A DNA stretch of 64,000 nucleotides. Source: Anthopleura xanthogrammica. Its lineage: Eukaryota; Cnidaria; Anthozoa; Actiniaria; Actiniidae. Made by a program: the position numbers and the translations under genes. The notes under the pieces are model-generated. The model had not been told where the DNA came from, did no database searches, and worked only from the letters and a program-made list of their open reading frames with translations. The DNA is taken from NCBI GenBank assembly GCA_964019055.1, contig OZ025208.1:8138039-8202038 (forward strand), written 5' to 3'. Below, in pieces: positions 32,942 to 44,032 of this stretch; the first letter of the stretch is position 1; every line of letters begins with the position of its first letter.

Positions 32942-34916
32942 CTTTTTGATCTCCTCTTCTTCACGCTTTTCATAATGCGCAAAGTCATCAAAAATAGATG
33001 TTTGGTGCTTATAGGACTGAATAATTTTCACAACCTGACGAGCCTTGTCTGGTGGAATTTCTTGGGTGTCCCGTGAGTTAGTAACGGGTTTATTGTCATT
33101 ATTCTCCAGGCGAATATGACGCAAAGCATTATTGGGTACGTCCTTCACGTAGTACCATTTTACATCGAATTTCCCTTTCCATTTATCCTGAGACCAAATG
33201 CCGGTCTCTATGTCAAGATCAACCTCTGACATCATCTGAGCAATTCCACAAAAGTGTCCACTACCATTTACACTAAAAATAAGGTAGATAGGCCCAACTT
33301 TCATTTGCTCCTTAAAAGCTTCATTTAGACGACGGTTGCCATGCTCAGTGCTGGTCCAAACACTATACTTAATGGAACGGTGAATGTCATCCTCGCTGTA
33401 GCTCTTAATGATAAAGTAACGCGCATTACTGTGTAAGAGTTGGGGATTTTCCTTGCTGTTATAACTCCACTTTGCTCTAAGTCTCTCAAGAACAGGCAAA
33501 GGTTCACCAGAACTACCCACATTTGAATTCAGTCCAACATTTCCAGTAATACCTGCACGAGGACGCTGCCCACGTCCAACTGCTGGCTTGTTGGCATTTG
33601 ATTTTGCAACAGTTCCCCATGATGGAGTTTCACCTTTTACAATTCCCATGCCAGACGACGGAATATGAACCGGTTGTTGTTGTTTTGGTTTTTGCGGAAG
33701 AGGTTTTGGTTTTGCTGGTTGACTAGCAATTGCAGCCCATGACTTAGGTTTTGAGTCCACATGTTGTTTTCCACTGGACTGTCCATTCCCATGTGTGCCA
33801 ATTTTGTTGTCAGTTGGGCCATTTTCATGGCCATCCATACCAACACTCAAATTGGACAAAGCCTTCTCCATACTTACAGTCCCACCGATTCCAATAGGGT
33901 TGAGAGTTTCAGAGACAGGAGGTGGGGGTGGTTGGTAAAAGTTTTGTAGCAATGGAGGTCCTGCAGTAGCTGGAGTTTGTTCCCCCCAAGAGATATCAGT
34001 TGAGCTCCCGGGAAAGTACAACGCAGGGGCCGCTTGAGTCAGAAACACATTGCTTGAAGTATTGTGATTCAGATTCCCCAAAAATGCATTGGAAACTGCA
34101 ACTCCGTTATTATGACTAAACATCTGATCAGGAAGCAACTGTTCTCCGCCATTGCTAACACTGAACCCACTAGACGGGAAGAGAGTATTTGGGTTTAGCG
34201 TTGGGGACGACCATGTGCCATCCCCTATTCCAGTGTTCAAGTAAGGAAATGGCATTGCTGGGACTCCAGTGTTCGATGTCGAAGAGGTGTAATACGGCGG
34301 CAAGTACGTATCTCCTGCAATCGTACTTGTCAGCTGATTGTCCCTCGGAAGCGAATTCAAGCCGTTTTCGTCCAGCTATTTAAGTCCAACATCGAAGCGA
34401 CAACATCAGAAACATGTGCAAAGAAAGAAACATGGCAACCATTAGCACGATTTTCCAAGTATAAGCACATTTTTTACAGTATTCCATTAGACAACTTTAT
34501 CTTTATGCTGACAAACTTTTTACCTTTCTAGATGCTGAGTGAAGGTATTTACTAAGATCTTCGCCTTGATATTCGCCGTTCTTGCGTTCTACGTAGCCTG
34601 CCGAAGAGAGGGTTAGAGTTACTAACTATATTGGCATGGCTGATAAACGGAATCGAAGTTCTTCCATACTCGTCGACAAACACAAACCAGCCTCACAAAA
34701 AAAGCTAAAAAAATACCAACAAACTAAACCACAAAGTTTTACCTTTACTGTTATGATCTTTAGGCCTCTGAGTTGTAATGATCCGTGCATGAGGAAATAA
34801 CGAATGCAAAGAAAGGGAAAACTATTAGCACAACGCACTCGCTATTCGCCCGGATATTCGTCCAAAAAACTAGAGAATAACCCCAGAAAACCTACCTGCT
34901 CGATCGTTGTTGACAT
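32942..34916 (-). CDS. YTHDF: YTHDF-family m6A mRNA reader (YTH domain)
   Basis: Exons: 34916-34896 (MSTTIEQ), 34767-34743, 34597-34524, 34375-32942; the phases fit. The start RPK motif ([16 protein letters not shown]) parallels vertebrate YTHDF N termini. The long exon first encodes a Ser/Asn/Pro/Gly-rich low-complexity part containing [18 protein letters not shown], then the YTH domain: [86 protein letters not shown]. The aromatic-cage Trp residues (in SVW, WSQDKW) are present. YTHDF proteins bind N6-methyladenosine in cytoplasmic mRNA and promote decay or modulate translation. The protein continues past the donor [15 protein letters not shown] into a final short exon not found; without splicing, a stop is reached at 32807. 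Confidence 0.96.
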
Positions 34917-35322
34917 TCCAGGTTCTTTTCGACGTGTATGTCGTAAACCAGGATCCTCAGAAGGAGAGATAAGTCAAGTTTAGAACGTTTTTCTATCTTA
35001 GGACACGAAACAAAAGAAAATGGCCGTCAACTTGGCTTTCGTTTGTGAGTTGCGCGCGTTCTTTGCGTGACTGGTGGCCGCAGCCATTACGCAACTTGTC
35101 AATCAAATCGCCATATTTGGTGTGGTGCCAGTTCGAGGCTCGAGCTGAAACGCGGGAAGTGACCACAGGAAGACCAGTTTAGATTAGAAACTTTAGTAAG
35201 AAAGACAAATAAGATTCCTTCTTTTTTTTCACATAGCACATTTTTTTCTCGCTTGCAATGCTCGGCTACGGAGGGCCATAGGTTAGATAACTGTGAGGTT
35301 ATTGTGATATCCTCGTGAAATA

Positions 35323-35560
35323 AAAGAAAGAAAGAAAGGATGAAAGAAAGAAAGAAAGAAAGAAAGAAGAGGAAATAAAAGAAAAGAAAAGAAAAAATAA
35401 AGGAAAGGAAAGGAAAGGAAAGGAAAGGATAAGAAAGAATTTAAATGAAACATAACAAAACTTAAGAAAACAGAATGAGAGAGAAAGAAAAGCAAAGGGG
35501 AAATAAAATGCAAATCGAAATGAGCCGAAAAGAACAAAGAAACGGAACAAAAAAATAAAA
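35323..35560. repeat. Polypurine tract (GAAA)n/(GGAAA)n
   Basis: Successive AAGAAAG, GAAAAGAAAAG and AAGGAAAGGAAAGG runs make a strand-asymmetric purine block of about 240 bp. The Phe/Ser/Leu-rich ORFs on the minus strand are artefacts of it. Confidence 0.9.
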
Positions 35561-36129
35561 AGTATCTTATTTAGAGTCTGACTCAATACGTGTCAGAGCG
35601 GCTTTACTTATTTCAGCAAGGCCCCTCTCCAATAATTCGGACCCTCATATGCATATTGCATTTGGCACGCCTAAATGTCGACTCATTGGAGGAACTACCA
35701 AGAAAAGCATGGCATATCCAAAACTACCAGCTACGTAATACAATATTTCAAAAATACTGCCGGAGAAGGAGCGGAAAGCTGATTAATTACTATACATAAA
35801 TAGTCTTCAGCGTCCTAGCATACGTGACTTTTACTTTCATTTTCATTTGATCCTGCAAGAATAGCAACAGAGGAGCTCATTGTCGAAACATTTCCGCAAC
35901 CAACACCATATTTGGTATATGGTTAAAACCAAGAGACCTTTTAGGGTAATGACGTACATCACCATGCCAAGATTAAACAGGAAAATAAATGCAGAAAACA
36001 GAGTCGAATTAGAAAGAGAGGGTGAATAGTCTTTACCTCATCAGCTCAATTATATTAAATCATCACAAGTCCATTGTCCCTGATTCTAACCTTATGTACG
36101 TTTAATTAAAAGACTGCTTTATTTGCCGT

Positions 36130-36330
36130 GTGGGAGTACGAGGTCAAAGTAGCTATAGTGATTTATCAACTTCTCTATTAAACTTATGAAGAGCTAGAGT
36201 TGATGGCTCTTAATTAATTACTTCACTGGGGAGATTATTCCATAATTTAGCCCCAGTGAAGCACGAAGAAGCTACGCTTTAAGTAATCAGTACGTGGCTT
36301 AGGGAGAGTCTGTTTATTCTCTTTATATAT
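36130..36330 (-). pseudogene. Non-LTR retrotransposon (LINE) ORF2 C-terminal relic
   Basis: Read on the minus strand, one frame gives PKPRTDYLKRSF. After a frameshift the next gives FTGAKLWNNLPSEVIN, a stop, and EPSTLALHKFNREVDKSL. The pattern F-x-GAKLWN-x-LP … FK is the classic end of the reverse-transcriptase ORF of CR1/L2/RTE-like LINEs in animals. Several stops and a frameshift show it is dead. Confidence 0.75.
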
Positions 36331-37019
36331 CCCTAAACTCATAGTCTGTACTAAATTAATTTATGGAAAAGTTTTTGTTAGTACTCCGGGGGTGTTTAAA
36401 CATTAAGATTATAATTTCAGTTTCTTTCTCCTTGTATCCAATAGGGAAGGAACTGAGGAAGGAGGAGACAGAGTGAAGAAAGCCAAGTGGGGATCGAAGG
36501 AGGGAGGAGGAGGTCAATGAGAAAGAGAAAAAGAACTCTTGATATGCGGTTATATTAACACATCAATATGACATATTTACCAAAACCTCGAATTAAAGAT
36601 GTATACTCTACTGATTTTTTATTAATGTAAAAATGTAATATCACTTATAGAAATAGACTTGAATAGAAGAATTTGTTGGTTTTTTTTATTATTCTTTTTA
36701 AAACTTTTTCTCTTCTTGCAAATTAGTTTCGCCAGAATTGGTTATCATGCAAAAAAAAATAAAGAATTTTAAAAATTAATCTAAGAAAGCAAAAAACCAT
36801 CAAATCGCAGTAAATCCTTCAGAGCTTATGCATGGTTGTCTTTGCCGCCTCAGTATTTCATCACTGTAAATAAAGAAAAAAGGAAAAATAAAGAGTACGT
36901 TGGGTTTTAAGTTGAAGATGTGAATTATGTTTCTTCAACCTAAATTTTCATGAAAAAAAATCCGAGTTCCTTCTTAGCTTGGGCGTAAGGTTTACGCCCA
37001 AAAAACGATAGATTGCAAC

Positions 37020-37150
37020 AAATTAAATAATTTCCAGAGTACGTGAAGGGTCGTGGTCGATATTTTGTCCAATTCTCAGGAGGTTGTAATTCTTCTGTTT
37101 TTTCCTCCTCCAAATTGAGCTGCTTTGACGTAAAGTGCAACTGAGTCTAT
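37020..37150. mobile_element. Hairpin MITE, TAGACCCCTT family (copy 5, worn left half)
   Basis: TTTTGTCCAATTCTCAGGAGG, TTTTTTCCTCCTCCAAATTG and GAGCTGCTTTGACGTAAAGT match the right half of the family. The left end is degraded, and it lies just 3' of the acylated-protein gene. Confidence 0.7.
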
Positions 37151-37199
37151 TTGTAATTGGGAAGGTCAATGCAGTGCCTTACCTTCTGTTGCCTTAAGT

Positions 37200-40100
37200 T
37201 CAAACTTTCTGAGAGCTGCTCTGTTCAACTAAGGTACTTGAATAGCTCGATTTGGATGCTCTTCCATTGGAGTAATCAGAACTAACTCCACCAGGTGAAG
37301 CTGAACGTCTACTTGAGCCACTACGAATGTGAATAGGATTAGATGTTGGAACCATGTCCACGCTAATTCTTCCAGTTGAAGCTGAAGTGCTACGGCTTTT
37401 TGGAGGTGAAGGCATTTTGTCGTCGTTACTTTCTTTTAAATTCTTTTTCAATACGCCATCTGTAAATACTGTGAAACCGTCAACTGTGGTTTCTTTCTTG
37501 TCAGAATTAAAAACCTCGAATATTGCCTTTGTGAGGCCAATGTCTGAGTCCATAGATACCTGTAGAGGGTTTCATAAATGAACAAAGGTCACTTTATTTA
37601 ACCAAACATTCTAGTAGTGTCGTTATATTCATAATCACGTATATGAAAACAAGGTTAAAACGTTGGCCTGGACACGACAGAATAATGCAAGCTCATCTTC
37701 TTGTAATGTATATTGAACTTGTAAATTCAGATGTAATATATATATATATTTTTTCTATCATGTTGTAACTTTATGTAATATTTAAAAATGTGTGTGAATA
37801 AATAAAAGTCTAAAAGTCTAAGTCTAAAGTCGAGAAATAACATCATAGCTGCCGGCATTGACTTGCAGGAATTTCCTCTCCTCTTCTCTCCTCTCCTCTT
37901 CTCTTCTCTCCTCTCCTCTCCTCTCCTCTCCTCTTTCCTTTCCTTTCCTTTCCTTTTCTTTCTCTCACTGTTTCCTGTTTTGGCTTTCCAATCTTATAAT
38001 GCTTTTTCCCCCTCGTTTTCTCTCCCTTGTTTCCACCTCAGTAATATATCAGTTCTACATTCTTGAAAATTTTATATAGATGTGGAAAGAAGAACGACCG
38101 AGATTATAGATTCAAAAAGGAGGGGGGGGGGGGATGGAGAAAAAAGCTAGGGAAGAAAAAGGAAAGAAGAAGAAGAAAAAAGAAGAATATTGCTAAATAT
38201 CCATGTTTTTTACTTACAAAACTTTTCACGGAAACTGTTTCCCTTTTGTCAATATGCAATGGTTTTGGTTGATTTGCAGAGGTTTTCTCCTATTCATCAT
38301 TTAAAGATAAACAAATCTGTCAATCCAACCATCCAACCATCCAACCATCCAACCATCCAACCATCCAACCATCCAACCATCCAACCATCCAACCATCCAA
38401 CCATCCAACCATCCAACCATCCAACCATCCAACCATCCAACCATCCAACCATCCAACCATCCAACCATCCAACCATCCAACCATCCAACCATCCAACCAT
38501 CCAACCATCCAACCATCCAACCATCCAACCATCCAACCAGTTTCAAGCAAGTAAGCACTTTCAATCAATGAAGCACGCAAGCACGCACACGCACGTACGG
38601 CGCGCACGCAAACAAGCATGCATGCACTCAAGTAATATCACTAATCCACAAAAAAAAAAATGTAAAATTCATCTTTATATAAGATACCTGTGTGATGAAA
38701 TTATCTCCAGAAGGCTTCTCTTTAGGCTTTAAGTTATTCTGACTAAAAGCTGCTTTCCTTTCGTTCAGATTCAAATGCTTTTGATTTGAAGTCTGTGTAG
38801 TGTGACTAAAGCTCTTTGAGGTAATTTCTTTCTTGTCTGTCCTGGTTTTAGGGGATTTCTTTCGCTCTGACTTGACAATTGTGAAAGCTTTTTCAGCAAA
38901 TTTTTGTTTGGAATCGCTCCTCAATGGGGTCGATGTCTTCCGAGCAATCTCCGTCTGTGTAGTATGACTAAAGCTATTTGAGGGAATTTCTTTCTTGTCT
39001 GTCCTGGTCTGAGGGGATTTCTTTGGCTGCTCTGACTTGGTAATTGTGAAAGCTTCTTCAATAAGTTTTTGTTTAGAATCACTCCTCAATGGGGTCAACT
39101 TCTTCCGAGCAATTTCTGTACTTGACTGCAAACTTTTCTTGGCCACAACACTAGTATCTAAAGATGCAGAACGGGAGACTTTATTATGTCTTTTGTCCTT
39201 ATCATATTCTGCGCCAGAGACAGTACCCTGTGAACGAGTCTTTCCAACTATTTCTTTCTTCGCGCGAGGTTGTGACGGAATTGAGCCGACGCTTTGCTTT
39301 GCAGACCTTTTGTCTATGGATGAAGTGCTCTTTATGTCTTTCAAAGATCGTGTTGTCGATGGCTTGTGCACCTGCGAGAGAAATAGGTTTGCCTTAATTA
39401 CAATGTCTTACAATTTATTGAAACAGATATTCTTAATTCTAAAAATAATCCATATAGGACGCAGAAGCGGCATGCAATCCATCACCCAACTGTGTGCTTC
39501 TAAGAAGAAATCCTTTCGAAGAACTTTGCCCTATATCCTATGTCGATACGTCTTTCAGGATGGCGCTATCTGGTTCATCTACAGGTCCCTCCCTGATCTT
39601 TCCGTAATTTCCTGAATCCTCTTGATATTGCATCAGTTGACAACACCGGCCTGCTTCATATAATAATCCCACAGATAAAAGACCTGTCCTATAGTTTTGG
39701 CTTAGAATTTTCCAATTAAGGCTACGCACCATTCCTTTGAGCATTATTCCTTACTACAGTTGCCGCAAATGGTGCCGAGAGTGAAAGGTGTGAGACGAGT
39801 GCACTGCCGCTACGTTACCCTTAATTTTCAAACCAGGAATAGCTTTGTTGTACAACAGTTCACGAAGATAAAAGGTTCATATACCAAAACGATAAAATTT
39901 AAAATATCAGGGTTTCTGTTAACTACTAACCTTCGGGACGGGTATTGCTGTTCCTCTTACTAAGAGTTCCTCGTGAGACTCTTGTCTCTCCGTCTCTTTT
40001 GAACTGAGGTCCACTTCCACACTTGGTTTCCCAGTTACAACTTCTTTTTCTCGATGCCCATCGTTGACTGAATCGGCAGCATGAGTTTCTGTGCCAATTT

Positions 40101-42296
40101 CAGCCACCTGAACGTCTAATTCTGCGCTTTCTTTCTCTTGTACATGTAGTTTCGTCGTCAAAGAAGGTTCTTCGTTGTTTCTTGGATTTTCCTCTGCGCC
40201 AAGAGACTTACTTTTTGTATTTTCGACTTTTGGTTGTACAGTCCGTAGCTCATTCAAATTCACATCTTTGTTCTGTGCTGCTTCAGAAACATGGATATGA
40301 CTTTGCCTAGCAAGCATAACGGCTGTCTCCTCTAACAAAGACTCCCTGATGGCCTGAGCAGCAAGAAAGGAAGCTGCTTTTTGAATTTCAAGTTCGGTTA
40401 TGGACATAGAGCTGCCTTTGATACTTCTTAGTGGTTCTTCAGCAGAAGCAGAAGTTATTGAAGGGCTCGCTCTACCTTTGTTGGGTACTTCTACAGCAAC
40501 TTGCATATGACTTTCCCTATCAAGCATGACGGCCGTCTCCTCTGCCAAAGATGCCCTGATGGCCTGAGCAACCAGAAAGGAAGCTGTTTTCTGTATGTCA
40601 GGGTTTTGATTCGTCAACTGAGTCCTAAGTGTCGCGTCAGAGTGCAAACCATCTTCTGAACGCAAAGGCTGTGCCATATCTGAGACAGATTCCAAAGCAT
40701 CTTCCAAAGCTTCAGCGTGCTGGGAAAGCACCTCCACTCCTGAGCATTCGAAGCCACTAAGAGATGCGTCAATCACTTCTGGAGTCGTAGGATGACACTT
40801 CGCTTCAGTTTCAGAGCTGCTGGAGTTAGGGCTGGCTATTCGCACTCCAGAACTTCTCCTAATAGGGGAAGATAGCGTTCTCTGAACTGAGGGTGGTCGT
40901 GGAATATGGTTTTCTAGTGGTGAACTCACTGGAAGGTTATCAGAGCTGAGAGCAGCGGGCAGTCGAAAACTAGAACGTCTTCTAAAGGAACTTGATGAAG
41001 TTTTCTGTCCTGGAGGAGGTCTTGGGACAAAAGCTGCTTCAGGACTATTGGAGAATAAATAAAACGATGTTGTTGCTCGTATTGGCGCACCTTAAACAAC
41101 AACTTCATCTTTACTTTCCACCGCAGCCTCTTCACAATATCATTTCTTTTCTTTCCTTTTCTTTCCTACCTAATCCAATCCGATCCAATCCTCTCTTATA
41201 CTTTCCGTTCCTTAACTCCTTAGGTTTATCCCTCCTCTTCGCGCGCGATCACCTTATCTTCCTTCCACAACAATTATATCGATGCCACTTAAAGGCGCGG
41301 AGACATGGTGCAACATTGCGTTCCTGAAGTAGGATTGTTTTCTACTTCAGCAACATTGCGTGCAACAAAATTACGTCGTGTCAGTGTCATAGCTCGTACC
41401 ATCGATTGCCTGCAACATTGCGCGTGTGTCCATAGCTTAATACTGTGTCTCATTTGCTAAAGAGCCATGCTAAGCATTGCCATGTTTACTCTGCTCTGTG
41501 GCTTTGCCTTTTGATAACAATAATAATTCATAACCTTTGTAACTGCAAAGGTTATTTTATATCTACCTATCTTGGCTTGTGTTGCCTTTCAAGCCTTGTG
41601 AGCCGGTTGACTGTGGCTCCGCTGATGAAGTCGCGCCAGGGGGAAGCTTAATCTGATTAACCTAAAGGAAAATATTGCGAAAAACAAAAACAGTGCAGTC
41701 GTCAGTCCTTGGACATAGTTGAACTGAATCTCAAAAAAGAAAGGGGGTAATGAAGAAAATAATTTTACAATATCATTAGCTGAAAATGGCGCTCATCCCC
41801 CATAAAAGACAACACAGGACAAAAGAACGTGGCTCATCACAGAACAAAAAAATCAAACCAACATATGGCAGTTACAACAGCTCACGCACCCTAAGGATAT
41901 CTTCGAGGTTGTCTTTTTGTTCTGCAGCCTTTCAAATATGGATAGATGCGCACGTATGTGCAACCTCGAAGGAGAAAAATATTTATCTTTCAGTGAACGC
42001 GCGAAATATTAAAACTTACCGTTATGACTTTGACACCCTCTTCGGTGTGTTCCTGTTCTTCGTCTGAAAACAGTTCAAAAAAATTTTAGCCTGGAAAATG
42101 TAGAGTCCATCTTGACAAGTACATGAAAACGAAAACGATTGAAAATGCAAAAGAGATGTCGCTCAAGTAATATTCAAGAAATTTTTAAGCTCTTAAATGA
42201 AGTAAAAGTTTTAACTAAAAGTTGAAAAGGTTAATGTTCTCTCTTTTAGAAAAACAATATTTACAAATCACCTTCTTTTGACGGACAGCAACCCAT
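37200..42296 (-). CDS. Unrecognised Ser-rich protein with MGCC dual-acylation N terminus and twin amphipathic helices
   Basis: Exons: 42296-42272, 42063-42020, 41661-41567, 41044-39931, 39371-38688, 37559-37200. Phases 1, 0, 2, 0, 0 join into 773 aa. Start MGCCPSKE fits N-myristoylation at Gly2 and palmitoylation at Cys3/Cys4 (inference), implying membrane attachment. Most of the chain is Ser/Pro/Lys-rich and probably disordered. Two near-identical helices, [17 protein letters not shown] (about residue 205) and [17 protein letters not shown] (about 275), each followed by EETAVML, are 70 residues apart. Their small/hydrophobic spacing is compatible with an A-kinase-anchor type helix, but this is only a pattern match. 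Residues from about 520 to 635 are two 54-aa basic repeats (TEIAR … PLRSDSKQK … SFSHTTQ). No known family was recognised. Splice sites are by hand; the long exons are robust and the three first short exons rest on phase agreement. Confidence 0.75.
37640..37830 (+). mobile_element. Possible LINE 3' end with (AAGTCTA)n tail
   Basis: The AT-rich stretch ends TGAATAAATAAAAGTCTAAA-AGTCTAAGTCTAAAG, a short tandem tail after a poly(A)-signal-like AATAAA. This is typical of 3' ends of CR1/L2-type LINEs. No reverse-transcriptase coding is visible, so the call rests on the tail only. It lies in the intron before the last exon of the acylated-protein gene. Confidence 0.45.
37868..37960. repeat. CTCTT/CCTTT pyrimidine microsatellite
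   Basis: Tandem TCTCCTCTCCTCTTC units pass into TTTCCTTTCCTTTCC units. It is intronic, and the Ser/Leu/Phe ORFs over it are artefacts. Confidence 0.92.
38325..38539. repeat. (CCAACCAT)n octanucleotide array, about 27 copies
   Basis: A perfect 8-bp period spans 215 bp (minus strand ATGGTTGG). It lies in the intron before the last exon of the acylated-protein gene, near the donor at 38688. The unit is a doubled tetranucleotide (ATGG + TTGG), related to the 1.6-kb ATGG array at 2715. ORFs of GWLDGWMV or IQPSNHPT are artefacts. Confidence 0.96.
41299..41437. mobile_element. GCAACATTGCG palindromic MITE (copy 3)
   Basis: GGCGCGGAGACATGGTGCAA-CATTGCG and ATTGCCTGCAACATTGCGCG-TGTGTCCATAGC mark inverted arms around GCAACATTGCGTGCAACAAAA. 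It is intronic to the acylated-protein gene. Confidence 0.7.
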
Positions 42297-42593
42297 GGCA
42301 AACTAGTTTCTTTTCTTGAAAAATTTCGTAACAGTCTTTTTTTGCACACAACTCGCTAAATTGATTAGTTCAAATAATTGAAGTGTTAACTATTAGCGCG
42401 CGCTCGTGCAATTGTGTGCTATGCTAATTGTTACGTCATCATTTATGTTGCCATATTTGGATATCATGCTTATCCCCATATTTGGGTATGATTTTTATTC
42501 CCATATTTGGGCACCGTTTTCTGATGACTGCATATGTTACGGGACTAGCCAAATAATGGGTTTTGAGGCTGAAACTCTGCGTATGCTCCTTTC

Positions 42594-43038
42594 TGTAGTC
42601 TTCCCACAATCCCTTATGATCCCAGCGCGAGCTCGAGGTCAGGGTAAAATTTGCTTAAGGAATAAAAAACAGTTTTCCGTGTATTATACTCTGATAAAGA
42701 CACGCGGGATGTGGAGAGAACACGAGAGAAGCGTAGGAAACCACGACGCGTAGCGGAGTGGTTTCCAGCTTCTCAAGTGTTCTCTCCACATCCCAAGTGT
42801 CTTTATCAGAGTATAATACACGGAAAACTGTTTTTATTGCTTTTATAAAATAACTAACTTTTCGAGAGAGAAAAAAAATGACGCGAGCATGTATTATGCT
42901 CTCATAAAACATGGCTTTTTGACCAATCAGAGCGCGCGTAATATCAATGTTATTTTATAAATATTATTTACACATTTTTATGCAAATTTTACCCCGACCT
43001 CGCGCTGGGATTATAAGGGATTGTGGGAAGACTACGGA
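42594..43038. mobile_element. Nested palindromic MITE: outer arms plus complete inner hairpin
   Basis: Outer arms are GTAGTCTTCCCACAATCCCT … CAGCGCGAGCTCGAGG and CCTCGCGCTGGGATTATAAG-GGATTGTGGGAAGACTAC. Between them, CAGTTTTCCGTGTATTATAC (42671) and its inverse ending near 42831 form a second hairpin of about 160 bp with arms of over 60 bp around GAAGC…GCTTC. Remaining DNA includes CCAATCAGAGCGCGCGT, a phrase also found at 11235. Confidence 0.85.
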
Positions 43039-43071
43039 AGGGAACATAACGCAACAATAAGTATAAATACA

Positions 43072-43328
43072 CGCATCAAGAGTTCCGCGCTACTGCTCAA
43101 TGCGCATGCTCAGGGGATTAAAAAGTGGGATAAAATTTGTAAAATATGCTATATTTTAGTTGTATCTTTCTTGTCAAGTACAATTTTCACTAAATATTCA
43201 AGATCGCGCACCGTTAAGCGAACTCTGAATCAAATATACCGAAAAATTGCATATTATACGAAATATCATCCTACTTTTTAATCCCCTGAGCATGCGCATT
43301 GGGCAGCAGCGCGGAACTCTTGATGCGT
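43072..43328. mobile_element. Palindromic MITE, TIR ACGCATCAAGAGTTCCGCGC
   Basis: ACGCATCAAGAGTTCCGCGC … GCGCATGCTCAGGGGATTAA-AAAGT on the left has its exact inverse ACTTTTTAATCCCCTGAGCA-TGCGC … GCGGAACTCTTGATGCGT on the right. The core is about 125 bp and AT-rich, without coding capacity. Confidence 0.9.
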
Positions 43329-43877
43329 CTATAGGCAGAACACATGTATATTTGCACAGGACTCTATACTTTTTATAAGCTTAATTGAAAGAACTTCTAA
43401 AAATCTACGTTATATCAAATTTTTAAGAAAAGTTACTTTTTCTAACACATGAAAAAAAAAGATTTTTGTAGGAATTTCTGTTTGACTTCATGATATTTTT
43501 GAGGGCGCGGAAAGGGCGAAATATGACAAATCCGTTTATTTCTTTTTCTTTTATTCAAAAATATCAATGTAGTATTGTAAAAGGAGTCTGCAAAGAACTA
43601 TTATCTTACGTTTTTCTGATCACTTCCGGTTGCGCAATTTTCGCTTCAAAAACTCGCGTGTAGGCATTCATTAAATGCTGATTATTTAAGAAGCGAGCTC
43701 GGGACACACTATGTTAAATGCAAAGATTGGCTCCAATACTGAATGATCAGTGATTTACAGATATGAAAACAAGTTGAACAACACTTGTAAACAAACTCGT
43801 ATATTTTTTTTGGAGTCCTGTGATGTCATAAGGTTAACCTGAGTATCAGGTTCCCTTAGAGAGCATATCCCTGTTAT

Positions 43878-44032
43878 AAATTATAGTTTAAGATCTTAAT
43901 AAAATGCCAAGCTTTTCTTTCTCGCACATGCATTTTTCACTAGCTTGCCCTGATGATGGACGCTTTGTCCGAAAGCTTGGCATTTAATCAAACTTAACAT
44001 AGTTGAAACTATAATTTATGATATTAATCAAA
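43878..44032. mobile_element. Palindromic element bracketing AAAATGCCAAGCTTT
   Basis: ATAAATTATAGTTT … AAAATGCCAAGCTTTTC is mirrored by GAAAGCTTGGCATTT … GAAACTATAATTTAT. The middle contains TGATGATGGACGCTTTGTCC-GAAAGC. Confidence 0.75.

Larger units (their letters stand above)
34917..37199. other. Gene-free interval upstream of YTHDF
   Basis: It includes the YTHDF promoter side and a GAAAG/GGAAA purine tract (about 35323-35560). It also has a non-LTR retrotransposon relic (36130-36330), a second purine block (36420-36530) and half of a hairpin MITE (37020-37150). No gene is supported. Confidence 0.6.

Noticed and set aside
38190..38732. ORFs of 79-180 codons with NHPTIQPS or GWLDGWMV repeats
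   Set aside because: These arise from the 8-bp array in an intron of the acylated-protein gene.
39037..39615. 192-codon plus-strand ORF
   Set aside because: It is the antisense shadow of the coding exon 39371-38688 and shows no protein features.
41786..42067. 93-codon plus-strand ORF
   Set aside because: It is opposite to the short exon 42063-42020 and intron sequence, with no recognisable motif.
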